64,000 nucleotides of DNA from the NCBI GenBank assembly GCA_028386065.3, contig JAKUCV010000214.1, forward strand, positions 63,358 to 127,357, in the 5' to 3' direction. This stretch comes from Turnera subulata. Lineage: Eukaryota; Streptophyta; Magnoliopsida; Malpighiales; Passifloraceae. Of the stretch, positions 45,546 through 57,889 are shown piece after piece. The stretch's first letter is position 1. Each line of letters starts with the position of its first letter. The notes beneath the pieces are model-generated. The model was given only the letters and a program-made list of their open reading frames with translations. It did not search any database and was not told where the DNA came from. A program made the translations under genes and the position numbers.

Positions 45546-48149
45546 TGGACCTTCCCAGGATCCGTGCTTGGGGTCACTCATGGGTCACTTTGGTGGCTTT
45601 GCAATATCACCATTTTTTAGGTGGAGCTTCGGCATTAGGTGCCTCATCAAGAAGAAGGCGACTTTTGGTGCTACTTTGGCGTCCTCTTGAATGGCTCTTA
45701 GGCATTAGAAACCTCGTTTAAGGTAGGGAGCCCCTGATGCATTGTGGACATCTTTGTAGGTGGCACACACTAGGCCTTGTAAGTTTAATTTGCCTTGCAT
45801 CCGTTGGGGCATTTAAAGCCTTGGGGAGCCATCTTGGGACGCCATCCTGGTTTTCATCTTCAAGCAAGTTTACGGAGGCTTCCTTCTCTCAAAGCTTAGA
45901 GAATAACATGAGTTCAAAATCACCAATTTGTGCGTTAGCGTTCCCAGGGCCTTTCGCGTTTTGTGGCACGACTATGGGCCTTTGCATTGTGTGGCTCCAA
46001 TGGGGCTGTTTGCAGCTTATGGTGTTTATTCTCAAGTTTCATCCTTGGGCTTCCCTTTGATAATAGCTTGCCATTACTTGCTCTCAGATCTTCCAGGTTA
46101 TCATTAGGTAGCCTTTGATGTGCACACATATTGGGCAGCCGTCATATTAACTCCAGCATCCACGAGCGACATGCTTGATGGGATTTGATCTTCCCTCCCA
46201 AACGTTTGATGGCTTGGCCTTTGATTTCGTCGGGAAGCTCTCCTGCTTCTAGCCCCCGGCGCTGAAGGTGAATGCGTCCCTAACTTTGGATTCTGTGAAT
46301 GATCCTCCATTGTTGCATAGATTTTGTTGGAGATCAGCTGCCTCCTTTAGGTTAGAATTTCATGGGGGCGTATATGGCCACCACATAAGCTTCCTGGAAC
46401 CTGGTAACTTTTATGAAGTATCAAAAACATCATGTCTGAGGCATCATTAGCAATGATAATGATAAGTTAAGTAGTACTCATATATTAACTATATAAGCAT
46501 GCATCGCCAAGTATCATGTTTTGGGCCACACACATATCAAAGAGGAATTGGGTGGCCTCATTTATGCAACTATAGGCTGCAATTGTTAACTTGCATCTGG
46601 AAAAGTTAGGCAATAAGATGATAGTGATTATAATCATACGTCATGATTCTCATGCACAAATAATATGGAGGAACAATTTAGCATTCTTCACGAATTTATT
46701 TCGGTTGAGGAGAGTTTGCACTAGTCTCACCAAATAAATCATATGACATGTGAACATGAATGCAAACTACCATATGTAAACTAGCATGTGACATCATTCA
46801 ATCATAATAATGTTAATTATTATATAGGGTATTCGGTGATAGGATTTATATGCATAATATAAAATAATATAAGAGTTTGAGGTATAGGCAAACCTTTTGC
46901 TCATGGGCCTTTTCCTTTTTGAATTCGGGCTATTGCAGGCTGAAAGAGTAGAGTTGTCTAATAGTTTTGGTCCAACGGGTTGGGATTAGTTTTAGGCCGT
47001 TGATTGCATAGCGCAGATAGCCCCTAGTTTTCTCCTCCAGTTTCTCTTCTTTTCCCCACGGTTTTGCTCTGTGCATTCCTTTTCTTTGGTTTTTGTTCTC
47101 TGAGCAGCAACATGCTCCTCACCCACACGAGGAGTTGTCGCTCTCCCGACATCATAGTGAAGCACGTCACAGCGGACGGCGGCGACGAAGCCCACAAAAG
47201 CTTGTGTGTGCAACGTCAGGCACTGTGCGGACCCCGAACGGCGGCGAGTTTGGGTTCGGTAGCTGGTAGTCAGGCGCAGCCGCGCCCTGGAGCAGCTCGA
47301 GGTGATCTTGATGAGTGCAGGCAGATTCGGTTCGGATCTAAGGGGACGCGTGCAAATCGGGCCGATGCGCACCTGCGACGGCATCTTTTGCTCCGGCCAA
47401 GGCGCGTCTGATAGCAACCTTTCGGGATCTCATAGGATTCGGTTCAGATTTGGGTAGGTTCTTGTCCCTAACTCCGGCTAGCAGCTCCACTCCATGGGTA
47501 TTGACAATGAAGATGGTGGCTGAACTCTTGGCCGAACCAAAGGTTCGTGAGAGCCGCATCAAATAGTGGCAAAAGGACGAGCGACGGCTCTACTTCTCCG
47601 GCAAAAGTGCATGTCTGCCTCGTCCTCAATTGGATCTGGTTTCGGCGAGCCAGACTCGTCTTGGCGGCGACTTGGTTTGGTTTGGTTTGACCTGGGAGAT
47701 GGGGTTTCGTTTTGTCCAGACCAGCAACAGCAGCTTGGCCGCGCTTGGCGGTTGAGTCCGACTCCTGTTTGCTACTTTCCAGCAGTGCTTTTCTTTCCTG
47801 GGTGGTTCACGCGTCCTCAGGCGATGGCAATTTGGAAAGTTTCGGTAAGGGACATGGTTGTTTGGACATGGTTGGGTGGTTCACGCGTCCTCAGGTCTTT
47901 CCTTTCAATTCGTTGTTTTCTTGCTGTTGAACACGGGTTCAGATTGTAGGGTCCAGTTCTTGCTATGCTTGATTTGTTGTTGTTGATGATGAACCCGATT
48001 TGTTGAAGGTTTGTTGGATGCGTCATTGATTCTTTACGCCTTGATTGTATCGTTGCTCTTTGAGATGAGCTTTGTTGATGCTTCGTTGAATCCGGTTGAA
48101 TTTGGTTGCACCTTCCATCAAAAGAAATTCTCGCAGGAAACCTCTCGAG

Positions 48150-48167
48150 CTCCCACTGTGGTCGCCA
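48150..48167 (-). other. primer-binding site, tRNA-Arg type
   Basis: The minus strand reads TGGCGACCACAGTGGGAG, beginning with the TGG complement of CCA and spaced two bases from the LTR. It fits the acceptor end of plant tRNA-Arg(UCG), whose 3' part ends CTCCCACTGTGGTCG plus CCA by my recollection. Confidence 0.6.
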
Positions 48168-48453
48168 ATTGATATGGAAAAAATATAGGGGTATTATTAT
48201 TGCAGATTGTGATTACAAATACAGGGGAGGGGGTCTGTATTTATACAAGAACATTCCACTATTTCTTCTTTTGGCAGCAAGTTTTGGACCCCCAAGTCCC
48301 TAGTTTTATGCCTGAAATCATGGAACAAAGCTTCTACAGGAAGCTTTGAAGCTTGGCTGGGTAGTGGTGTATCATTTTGGGCTATTGGGCTTTGTGGTGG
48401 AGGTTATAGGCTAAGCCTGTCGGGCCACGTATAGTTTAGGTCATATCAAGTCT

Positions 48454-48961
48454 GTTAAGGAAGGTTGGTTGAGTGATTTGCTTATAATAATAAACATAAT
48501 ATATGCATGGTTAATTCAAATGTACGAACTAGGAATTGTTGTAGATTAAATATCCATAATATTACCACCACTAGTGGTGGCCATATTCGGCCAACTCCTT
48601 CTTTAGATCTTAGGTTCGAGTCGTAACGCTTTCTGTAAAGGCTCATTAGGTAACGCAACTGAATATAACCTTCCACGTAGTGAGGTGCTGGCCATTGAGC
48701 TTGTGAAATTCCCCGAACTACGACACTTGCGCAAGCAATCTACACTGATATTCTAGTGGACCACTTGTTGTTTACCTTGTCGGAGAAGAGGCTAGGCAAG
48801 GCAGATGATTCCACTTTTTTGATAACTTTTTCTCTCAAACAAATTAAGTTAAAGTACTTCCTTTCGTATTAACTTTATCACTTACGTCACAAAGTCAGGA
48901 TTTCAACTTCCAACTTCCAGTGAATAATGTTGAAGTCAGAATTTCAACTTCCAGTGAATAA
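48454..48961. other. spacer between two LTR elements
   Basis: No gene seen. At about 48893-48961 a unit of roughly 35-40 bp (aagtcagaatttcaacttcc plus agtgaataatgttg) is tandemly duplicated right up to the next LTR. Confidence 0.5.
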
Positions 48962-51900
48962 TGTTGATATGGACTTATATTACTAAATATAATTATATTA
49001 TAGATTGTCTAATTTTTATAGGGCCATTAATGATCTATTTTGGGCTCTGGTATGGGCTTTAATGTGTCTAGAAATCCAATACTAATAATTAGGATTTTAT
49101 GGGCACCCTAATTGACTTAGTATATAAAGAATAATATATGGTTTCAAGAATATTCTAGCGCCGCTCCAGTTTCTCTGCCCCATCACATAAAACATACCAA
49201 GACGTTAGAACCAAATCTTAGAAGCACTTAATCCTCCCAAGCTAGTGTATTTGGTAGCTAGTTCAACCAGGTTTTCTATTCACTACAGAATCAGGTATGT
49301 CTTGATCTTATGCCTCATTATTAACTCGATTATTTAATGATTTATCAAAATATTTGGCTAGCATATATATGCATAAAGTGATTTTATCTAGTGGTAGTGG
49401 AGCTTGATTAAATCGTTGAATATCATCAAGTTTTTCCGTCTTCGATTCAATTCTTAGAAAACAATTCAATTTCTTTTACGCATGAATGAAGAGCTTATTT
49501 GCCAACTACTGCATCATGCATGTAAAAGTCATTAATTGAATTGTTTATTGTAATTGACATATGGTTCGGTTAATTAATATGGTTTCGTCGATTAATTAAA
49601 TTCCTATTAGAGTGGCATACGGTATTTATTTGACGATTCGTTGAGTTTCCCATTGGGGTTGTGATTTGCCGATTGATGCTTTTGCATCAATTAGGATTTC
49701 AGTCAAATTAAAATCAATGATGGGAGGAATTGGTAGGCTTTTTGTCTGTTTGTTTGTTTATTGAATTGAATAAGGTTTCATCAATCAATTAACAAAATAA
49801 TTTTGGGATGGGTACTTTGAGAATCTGTTCCATCCGGTTGCCAATAGCATTGAGTGGATCGCTTTTGTGCAATAAATTTTCACTTCGTCCCTATATTTCA
49901 GTTTCCATCATTTCGGTCCCTACATGATATATAGAATTATAAGTTTGGTCCTTGTGTGCATATTGTTTTATAATTTTCTCAAAAAGACTTAATTTAAGGA
50001 ACATTTTATTCCTGCAAAACATATTTTGTGATATTAAATTCAATACTCGGTATTATATTATTTTAGGATGTCGAGTATTTTAGTAGATTAATCGAAGCAT
50101 CATGTTACCAACGTAACCTCTCTTGTACAGATTAATCTATTTTAAAATATGAGATGCGTGTATATTTTATTTATGCGAATAGTAATCAGCTTAACGGAGG
50201 ATTGTTATTTGGCCAAATTGCACATATACTTGTGGTGATGAATATGTGATGATTATCAGGTATGACATGTGAATAATAAATCCGTCCAACGAAAGGCTTA
50301 TTATTTGACCAGTCTAATTATCAATTTTGATTACTACATTGAGAGTACCACTTACAAGTTGATATTTTCTGTCCAACGACTAAAATATCAATATTGTGCT
50401 AGGTATCTTATTAGGGCCCACCACAAATTGAATTTAATTACTATGTTTTGCTTACGATTTAAGAAATTGTGAACTGAATGTGTTTAATTCTCTATTAAGT
50501 TACAACTTCTACGTGTATGGTGTGTGTAAATATCAGTTTCATGTGATGTTGAATGGAGGATATTATGATTGTTCTCAATTGCATGAGATCAGGGCTTTGC
50601 ACTACGGAAAAAATAGCTTACCCCTCATACAGATAAAATTTCCCATAAGGTCAAACATGATATTTAGAGGTGTGAATGCTATAATCGCATGAGAGCCACA
50701 TGATCATTAAACATATAATTCTAGAAACTTTCAGGGGACAGTATGTCCAGTGAGGATAAAGTTAAAAGTTCCTTTAAGAAATTTAAAAGTACTTTGCCAA
50801 GAGTATAAAGGTTGAAACAAATTTAGCAGTATCAAAATTTGTTTCTATAGGCATAAGGATAGGAATATAAGGGAGTACATCGTGGAGATGTCTCATTTTC
50901 TCCTAAACTTTAAGGCATTAAAGTTACAGCCGTCTAAAGTTTTGCTCATATTTGGTACTTATATATCTTTTTGCACTCTACTGTAAATCTAAAGTGAGTT
51001 AAATACTCATAAAGAATCAAGATTTCTTGATAAGATTATTATGTACAAGAAGATGATATATTTGAAGAGAGCAACCATGAAATGCTTGATTGGAAAATTC
51101 CTCTAAGGATCACAAAAGGAAAAGAGGAAATAAAGTTACAATTGGGATACCACAAAGGAAAGTGCAAAAGCAACAAGCTTTGGTATTTACTTGTTACTTT
51201 TGCAAGAAGGGTAAAAATAGTAAAATATCCTAACTATGTGTCATTAGGCGTGTTGAGAAAGATACTTAGTTTGTTTTGAAGTTAATTTGACTTATGTATC
51301 AAGACACTTTATGGATAGATTTCAGTTTTACTATTCAGATAAGTGTAACGATGCAAGGTTTGTTGATGTGCCAAAAGCCAAATGATGCTGAAAGATACAT
51401 CTTTATGGGGCAATGGCATATAAGTTAATTTTAATTGAAATTTTAAGGCTTTCTAGGTGGTTAATGAGAATGGAATTATATTTGAATTTGAAAGAGACCT
51501 TTTGGTACCGTCTTTTATACAGAAATTTAGTTTATTTCTATTATGGACAAATCAGGTTATTCTTGTCCATTTAGAAATAATAAATTTAGTATTTTAGATG
51601 GAATTTGATTTGTTTCTATTTCTGGACAAATCTAGTTATTCTTATCCATTTAGAAGTAATAAAGATGGTCTTTTAGAAATTCAAAAATTTATTAATATTA
51701 GTTCTAAATTTGTAAATAACAACTTATATTTAAGGCTTCATATATTGAAATCTTGCATAACAAGGCATAATACAAAACAAAAACTAACTAATGTAGAATA
51801 AAGTTATTATATCTATTATTGATGGCCACAATAATAGATATAATAAATAAGGTGGAAAATCTCTAAAGCCTTTCTCTTAATTCTTAGAGGTATATGGTTT

Positions 51901-54777
51901 TCAGTACACAATGTATTGCTGAAAGATGCAATAAAGTGCTTAAGGACATGGTAAGATGTATGATTCGTCATTCTATTTTACCAATTTTGTTCTAAGAAAA
52001 AGCACTAAAGATGCAGCTTATATCCTCAGTAAGGTTACAGTCAAAGTAATACTAAAACTCCTCATAAACTATAGACAAGCTAGAAGTCTAATATCAGGCA
52101 TCTATTCATTTGGGGTGATCTAACTATAGGTAGGCCATTTCGGCCAACATAAAGAATTTAGATCTAAAAGTATATAGCTACTACTTTGTTAAGTAATATT
52201 AAGTAATTATAGGGTTTCAAGTTCTTTGTCTCATAAATTATTTTGTGATAAGAATCCAGATTTCTTTAAGAAATTGAGTTTGGAGGGAAAAATAAGATGG
52301 AAAATATTATCTTTTAAGAGGAATTTATGTCTCTTCTTATGATTTTTATAGACAATGATCAGGTTCCCATCATTGATGTTATTCCAGATAACATTCTAGG
52401 TTTCATTGTAATTTAGAAATTATTCATAAGGTTCAAACTCAACAACCTCAAAAACAAGTGCCGCTAAAGAAATCCACTTGAGAAAGGAAAATTGCAAATT
52501 CGAATGATTATATTGTCTTTTCCCTAGAACATAAGGATGATGTAAGATTGATGGAAGATGATTTTATCAGCTTCCATAAAGTCATAAAGAGTTCTTACCC
52601 TCAAAAGTGGATGTTGTGAATGATGAGATTAAGTCTATGAAAGACAAAAATATTTAGGATCTTGATGAATTGCCTGAAGGTGAGAAACTGATTGGTTACA
52701 AATAGCTATTTTACACCAAAAGGACTCAAATGGAAATTCTGAAAGATATAAGGCTCATCTTGTCATAAAGGACTACACTCTAAAGGAAGGTATTGGTTCT
52801 AAACACTTTCTCTCCAGTTTCAAAAAAAAACTCTTTAAAGATAATAATAACACATGTAGCTTATTTTATCTTTGAGTTATTCAAATAGATGTAAAGATTG
52901 TGTTTCTCAATGGCAACATTGACGAGGCAATTTATATGGTGCAATCAGAGAATTTGTGTTGGTAGACTTAAAGAAAATAGTTTGCAAATTAAAAAAATCT
53001 ATCTATAAGATCAAACAAACTTCCATTTATTGGTATTACTACTTTTTTCTAATAATAATCTCATTCGGTTTTGAGATAAATATAGGCGACAATTTTGCAT
53101 ACCATAAGTTTAGTGGGAGTAAAGTTAGTTTCCTGGTTTAATATGTCAACGACATATCATCTGCTAATATCAAGATGTGTATAATGTATAAACCAAGAAG
53201 TTTCTATTACTTTTAGAAACAAAAGATCTTGGTATCGCCTCTTTTATCTTAGGAATTCAGATGTATTGAGATTATTCTTAAGGTATTCTTGAACTGTCAG
53301 AAAATAGTTATCTCGTTAAGGTTCCTAGCAAACTTGGAACAAAGGATTATAAATCAGGAAATAGGAGTATTTTTAAAGGAGACAAGTCCAGTCTCAATCA
53401 ATGTCCCAAGTATGAGATGTAAAATTTATTATGCATCTACAGTTAAAGGTCTAATATATTCTCTCAAGTATGCATGCATCTAGATATAGCGTACATTGTT
53501 GGGATATTAGATAGAGAAATATCTCAGTAACCCTAGAATGGATCTTGAAAGAGCAGCTAAATGGGTTATGTGATATTATAGAGAATGAAGGATACATGCT
53601 CACAAATGAAAAATTAAAATCTTTGGAGATCATTGAGTATTCTGATTCTAACTTTTTGTTGGATGCCAATATAGTAATAGATCCATATTTGGGCTATATT
53701 TAATTATTAGCTAATGAAGCTATTTCTGAAAGAGTATTTAGCAGACACTTAATACTTTCTCCAATATGGCAGCTGAGTTTATAGCCTAGTTTGAGGCATC
53801 CGAGTATGGAATATGTCTATAGAATTGTCACTAAGCTGCAAATTATGGATGGTATTGGTAAGCCAATAAGGATGTTGTGTGACAGTTAATAAGCCATTGT
53901 GTACTCCATCAACAATAGCAACTCATCAAATTTTTGTTGTTAAATAAAGAGTTCAGAGTGAACAGGTGCATATAGAACATATTGGGACAAACTCCATTGT
54001 TACCGATCCGCTTATTGAAGAGATTACTAGTTAAGGTTTTTTCATGAGCGCACTGCTCATATGAGCTTAAGATTCGTCATTGCTTGATGAAATACAGCTT
54101 CAGTGGGAGTTTGTATTTTGTTGTTCTTATTTCCAAATGCACTTGGTATTTTCTGCAGAATATAGTATATTTGGTTTATTTATTCTCTGAACATGTTATT
54201 ATGGTTTGATCTCATAAGGGTTTGACGACCAGTTGGAGATAGGCACATATGATCACATTACATGTAATTTCTATGCTACACATCCATATTTGATCTGTGT
54301 CGTTGAATATGTTAGTATGGTGACTATTGATGGGTCCAGTTACGAATAGTGTAACAAAGGCCGCTTTGATCTCATACTAATGTAGTAGATGGACCAGATT
54401 GTTTAAGGAGATGTTTCAAGAATATTATTAAATACAATTATATTATAGACTGTCTAATTTTTATAGGGCCATTAAGTGATCTATTTTGGACTCTAAAACA
54501 TCTATGGTATATAAAAAATAATATACAGGGTTGTAGTCCCCAAGATTATTCTAGCATCAGTTTCTCTGGCTCATCACAGAAAACATACAAAGACGTTTGA
54601 ACCAAATCTTGGAAGCACTTAATCCTCCATAGCCAGCGCATCTGGTAGCCAGTTCAACCAGGTTTTCTATTCACTACGGAATCAGGTATGTCTTGATCTT
54701 ATATCTGATTATTAACTTGATTATTTAATGATTTATCAAGATATTTGGCTAGCATGTATATGCATAAAGTGATTTTA
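48962..54777 (+). mobile_element. old copia retrotransposon with integrase, RT and RNase H relics
   Basis: The segment 48962-49386 and its relative 54412-54777 are diverged LTRs. They share ttatagggccattaa, accaaatctt(a/g)gaagcact, ttcaaccaggttttctattc and an identical run around ttggctagcat; the right copy lacks about 60 bp. A decayed initiator-tRNA primer site, tggtagtggagc (49392-49403; canonical TGGTATCAGAGC), follows the left LTR. The interior still reads as copia pol in broken frames. The integrase phrase AERCNKVLKDMVRCMIRHS is near 51925-51980. RT phrases near 52700-53130 include DSNGNSERYKAHLV and VFLNGNIDEAIYMVQ, then VCKLKKSIYKIKQTSIYWYY and SFGFEIN...YHKFSGSKV. RNase H and tail relics run to about 54060 (FHERTAHM-like). 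Stops are frequent. I found no target duplication. Confidence 0.75.
52600..53500 (+). pseudogene. copia reverse transcriptase relic
   Basis: This is the best preserved part of the element above. In successive frames one reads MNDEIKSMKDKN, LPEGEKLIGYK, YTKRDSNGNSERYKAHLVIK, IDEAIYMVQSENL and a 61-codon open piece (52956-53141) with KLKKSIYKIKQTSIYWYY. These correspond to the family's order W..AM..E..S, vGcKWIfktKrdsnGn.eRyKARLVAKGf, DVKTAFLNG.l.E.IYM.QPE and VCkL.KSiYGLKQasR.W. Frameshifts and stops occur between them, and the YVDD box region is lost or altered. Confidence 0.75.
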
Positions 54778-56330
54778 GAAGTTGAAATAACTAGCCAAGT
54801 GATCCCGCATTTGATCCATTAAGTAATGTTTTTGTCTTGGAGTCTAATTGTGAATTGGAAAAAAATCAGTATTGGTATCTACTGCATGTGCCGATTCCAA
54901 GTAGATTAACCAATGACTAGATCAAAAGAAAATACGAAGAACTAATGAGCTGTAGTTCAAGTGAGGAGATACATCATGAGGAGGTTTAGATAATAAACAT
55001 AAACCAAGCCCCAATTTTCCTTAAAACAAAGAAAATACAAAGAATAGTGTCTATCATGCATGACAAGATTGAATAAAATGCTGATTTTGTGGTAGCCAGC
55101 ACCTGAAATGAGCCAGGGATCTCGGCTATATTCGAACAAATCATGACCCATAAACCTTTCTTTATACACCTTATTAAGGTTTGGTACAACTGACTAGAGC
55201 ACTTCATCTCCTCTCTCTCACTTTTTCCGCTCAAGCTGGCCCAATAATAAATAAAAGATAAAAGATAAAAGAATCAGAGGTAATCGAACTACTCTGGCGA
55301 TGATGAGGGTGCAGGAAATGTAAACCCAAATAAGATCGCAGCTAAAAATGGTCAATAATGGGCCGATCCTTTAAACCCAATATTATTCAACCTTGGGCCG
55401 AGTTATTTGTAAGCTGGCCCAACACTACTTGTCTTCGCTGAAAGAAGAAGTGATGATAATCTGGGCCCAACACCCACTTCCCCCATTTTACCAACTGCAC
55501 ACACGCAATATGCGCTTGGTTGATCACTCAGGACAAATCTTTTGGTGCTCATTAGGTATCAAGAAGTCACATATCTTGGTGATCAGCATTTCAGAGCCAT
55601 ACGAACCACACTTCTTTGGTCTTTTTTCTTTTGTTATGTACTTTTATATTTGCCCTTACCATTCCTCCCTTGGGGAATAAACTTGTACTAGTAGTACTCA
55701 TGGATTATGGGTGAAGGTTATCCTGTATTCTCTAGTCTTAGTTAATGTAGACACACCCAAGCTATGTTCTTAAACAAATCGTTGGTAATTAGTTGCACGT
55801 ACATATATTTAACTTAACATGTTACTATGACGGTTAATTGAGTTTACTTTTGCACAAAAGAGAGGGAGACAAACAACTTTACCTAGAACATGGCCAATTG
55901 ACTCCTTGTCTGTATGTATTCAGAGAGTACCAAGTCACACCATGTGTTGTGTGTCCTGGAGATCAATTGTGGTGATTGGGGGAGGTTACAAATAAACTTA
56001 AAAAGTACTAGTCAAGTACGACCATGCCCAATAACCAAAAAAGAATATATAATTAAGCATGTAAATTTCATTGAAACTCAAAGCTTAATCTTCGCCGTAT
56101 GGAGTCATATACTACTAGGCCGTTAATTGTGCTTCTGTGCTAATCATCTGCCCGCAAGATAGACGCAAACTTCAAATTTTGTATACCCTGGATTAGCGAT
56201 GACTATCTGCCTACCAACCCCCTTCATGATGCCTAGTTGCCTACCCTACGCTAATGTCTTTTCCGTGGAAATAAAATTATTGACTTAACTTCTTATTTTC
56301 GGGGCTTAGATTTAGGTTACAAGTCACACC
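54778..56330. other. intergenic
   Basis: No gene or bounded repeat recognised. Short open frames (for example 55393-55680) lack any family resemblance. Confidence 0.4.
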
Positions 56331-56506
56331 AATTAATTCATGATTTTATATGAAGCTTCTCTCAATGAGAGTCGAGAGCTTCTCTCTCTAAAACTTTCTC
56401 TCTCTAAAATTCCTGCGAAATTCAGTTCCTCTAACGGATTTCTTGGCGAATTTTGTGGATCTGCTCTCGTTCTTCTTCTTCATCTACTTTGCTTTCATCT
56501 CTTGTC

Positions 56507-57889
56507 ATGGATTTGGGGGGGATTTCCCTTCCAATCCCTAATTCGGGGAGTGCTCAGCGTCTAAAAGGGAAAGAAGTTCAGTCTACGGCGTCTGTTTCGT
56601 CGCCTTTACTGCCTGGCCCCTCCACTGTGTCCCCCATTTCTCCTGTGAGTTCTGCTCCTCTGACTTCTTCAGTTCTTATGCCTGCGACAAATTCAGCGAA
56701 GGAGCTCCCTCCAGTTGCTGCGACTGCAGTCCGTCCCTCTTCTTCTTCATGGGCGAAGGTAGTTTCTACTCCCCCTGTCGCTCCTCAGTCTCTTAAATTT
56801 GTTGAGCCAGTTTTTACTTCTGATCCAAGTGTTCTATCTATTCCCTCTGAGTTGCTTGATATTGGCCATAAGAAATACTCTAAGTGTCTTGTGGGGCAGT
56901 TCCTTGGCAATTCCCCTAAAACTAGCTTAATCCATGCTATTCTTAACAAATTATGGGGTCGTGATGGTGAGGTTTCGGTATCCACGTATAAAGACGGTCT
57001 GTTCCTGTTCCAACTTCCCAATGAAGCTGCATATGCTCGTGCTTTATATCGTGGACCGTGGCATGTTGGAGGAATTCCTCTCATACTTTGGCCCTGGAGC
57101 TCTTCTGTGAAGATGCTAGATCCTTCTACTGCTACTTATCCAGTCTGGGTGCAATTTAAGAATGTCCCACTTGAATTGCTCACTGCTGAAGGTCTTAGTT
57201 ACCTTGCTAGTGCCTTAGGTACTCCTTTACATTCTGACCAAGACTGTTCTCGGCTATTCAAAGGGGATCAAGCCAATGTTTGTATTAATGTTGATTTTTC
57301 TAAGCCACTTCAATCTCAATTGCTTGTGGATATCTGTGGGGAACACATTGCAATTGAAGTCTCTTACTCTTGGAAGCCGCAATTTTGTGATAATTGTCAT
57401 ACCTGGGGTCATCATGCGCTTACCTGTACTATGCAGCAGCGGCAAGCACAATGGGTTCCAAAAGCTAAACCTATCCCTCCTATATCTACTGTTCCACCAA
57501 TTGTTGTGCCTGCAGTTCCAGTTTCCATGGCTTCTGCTCTGCCTGCTCCTGCTTCTACTTGTTCTATGGTTTCTTGTCCTGAGTCTTGTTCTTCTTCACC
57601 TTTGAGTTCGTTACATAGTGTTCCAGCAATTTTGCCTGTGCCTACTGTTGTGATTGATTCTGTTGCTGTTGCTTCTACACATGCTTTGCCTGTAGTGACC
57701 ACTTCTGAAGCTCCACTTTCTATTTCTTCTAATGTTAGTCCCAAAGGGTTTCAGGCTGCAGCTGCTGGGGTTGGTAAGCTTGTTCAACAGGTTGAAAAGC
57801 CAAAGCAGAGGCGTGGTCGTGGTGCTAAAATCAAATCAGTTCAAGTTACTCCTCCGGGAGCTTCTGTGCCTCTTGTGCCGCCTACTTGA
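56507..57889 (+). CDS. LINE ORF1, DUF4283 and CCHC zinc-knuckle RNA-binding protein
   Basis: From the first ATG in the frame (56507, MDLGGISLPIPNSG) the protein has 460 aa; earlier codons in frame lack an ATG. A Ser/Pro-rich N-terminus is followed by a DUF4283 domain at about 110-220 (KCLVGQFLGNSPK, YKDGLFLFQLPNEAAYARAL, RGPWHVGGIPLILWPW). A zinc knuckle of the CX2CX4HX4C form comes next, CDNCHTWGHHALTC, at about 294-307. A Ser/Val/Pro-rich region and a basic end (KPKQRRGRGAKIK) close the protein. ORF1p is the nucleic-acid chaperone of the LINE particle. Its stop TGA overlaps the ORF2 start ATG by one base, suggesting that ORF2 is translated by termination-reinitiation. Confidence 0.92.
   Translation: MDLGGISLPIPNSGSAQRLKGKEVQSTASVSSPLLPGPSTVSPISPVSSAPLTSSVLMPATNSAKELPPVAATAVRPSSSSWAKVVSTPPVAPQSLKFVEPVFTSDPSVLSIPSELLDIGHKKYSKCLVGQFLGNSPKTSLIHAILNKLWGRDGEVSVSTYKDGLFLFQLPNEAAYARALYRGPWHVGGIPLILWPWSSSVKMLDPSTATYPVWVQFKNVPLELLTAEGLSYLASALGTPLHSDQDCSRLFKGDQANVCINVDFSKPLQSQLLVDICGEHIAIEVSYSWKPQFCDNCHTWGHHALTCTMQQRQAQWVPKAKPIPPISTVPPIVVPAVPVSMASALPAPASTCSMVSCPESCSSSPLSSLHSVPAILPVPTVVIDSVAVASTHALPVVTTSEAPLSISSNVSPKGFQAAAAGVGKLVQQVEKPKQRRGRGAKIKSVQVTPPGASVPLVPPT

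Larger units (their letters stand above)
44694..48448 (-). mobile_element. non-autonomous LTR retrotransposon (LARD-like), minus orientation
   Basis: Two 279-bp LTRs (44694-44972 and 48170-48448) start TGATATGG; the right copy ends TCATATCA and the left copy is mutated to TCATGTTA. A perfect AGTCT duplication flanks the element (44689-44693 and 48449-48453). Two bases inside the right LTR lies TGGCGACCACAGTGGGAG on the minus strand (48167-48150). This matches the 3' end of plant tRNA-Arg as I recall it, and sets the direction of transcription as minus. At the other end, near 45065-45135, the minus strand carries a ctctttttccctttatcagg / ggtttttaacaaggcagt tail like the one conserved before the polypurine tract of the copia element above. 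The 3.2-kb interior encodes no gag, protease, RT or integrase that I can find. It therefore looks like a large derivative that depends on a relative. Confidence 0.8.

Noticed and set aside
46992..47949. Several 110-140-codon frames on both strands
   Set aside because: They lie in the interior of the LARD-like element, overlap each other on both strands and match no gag, pol or host domain I know.
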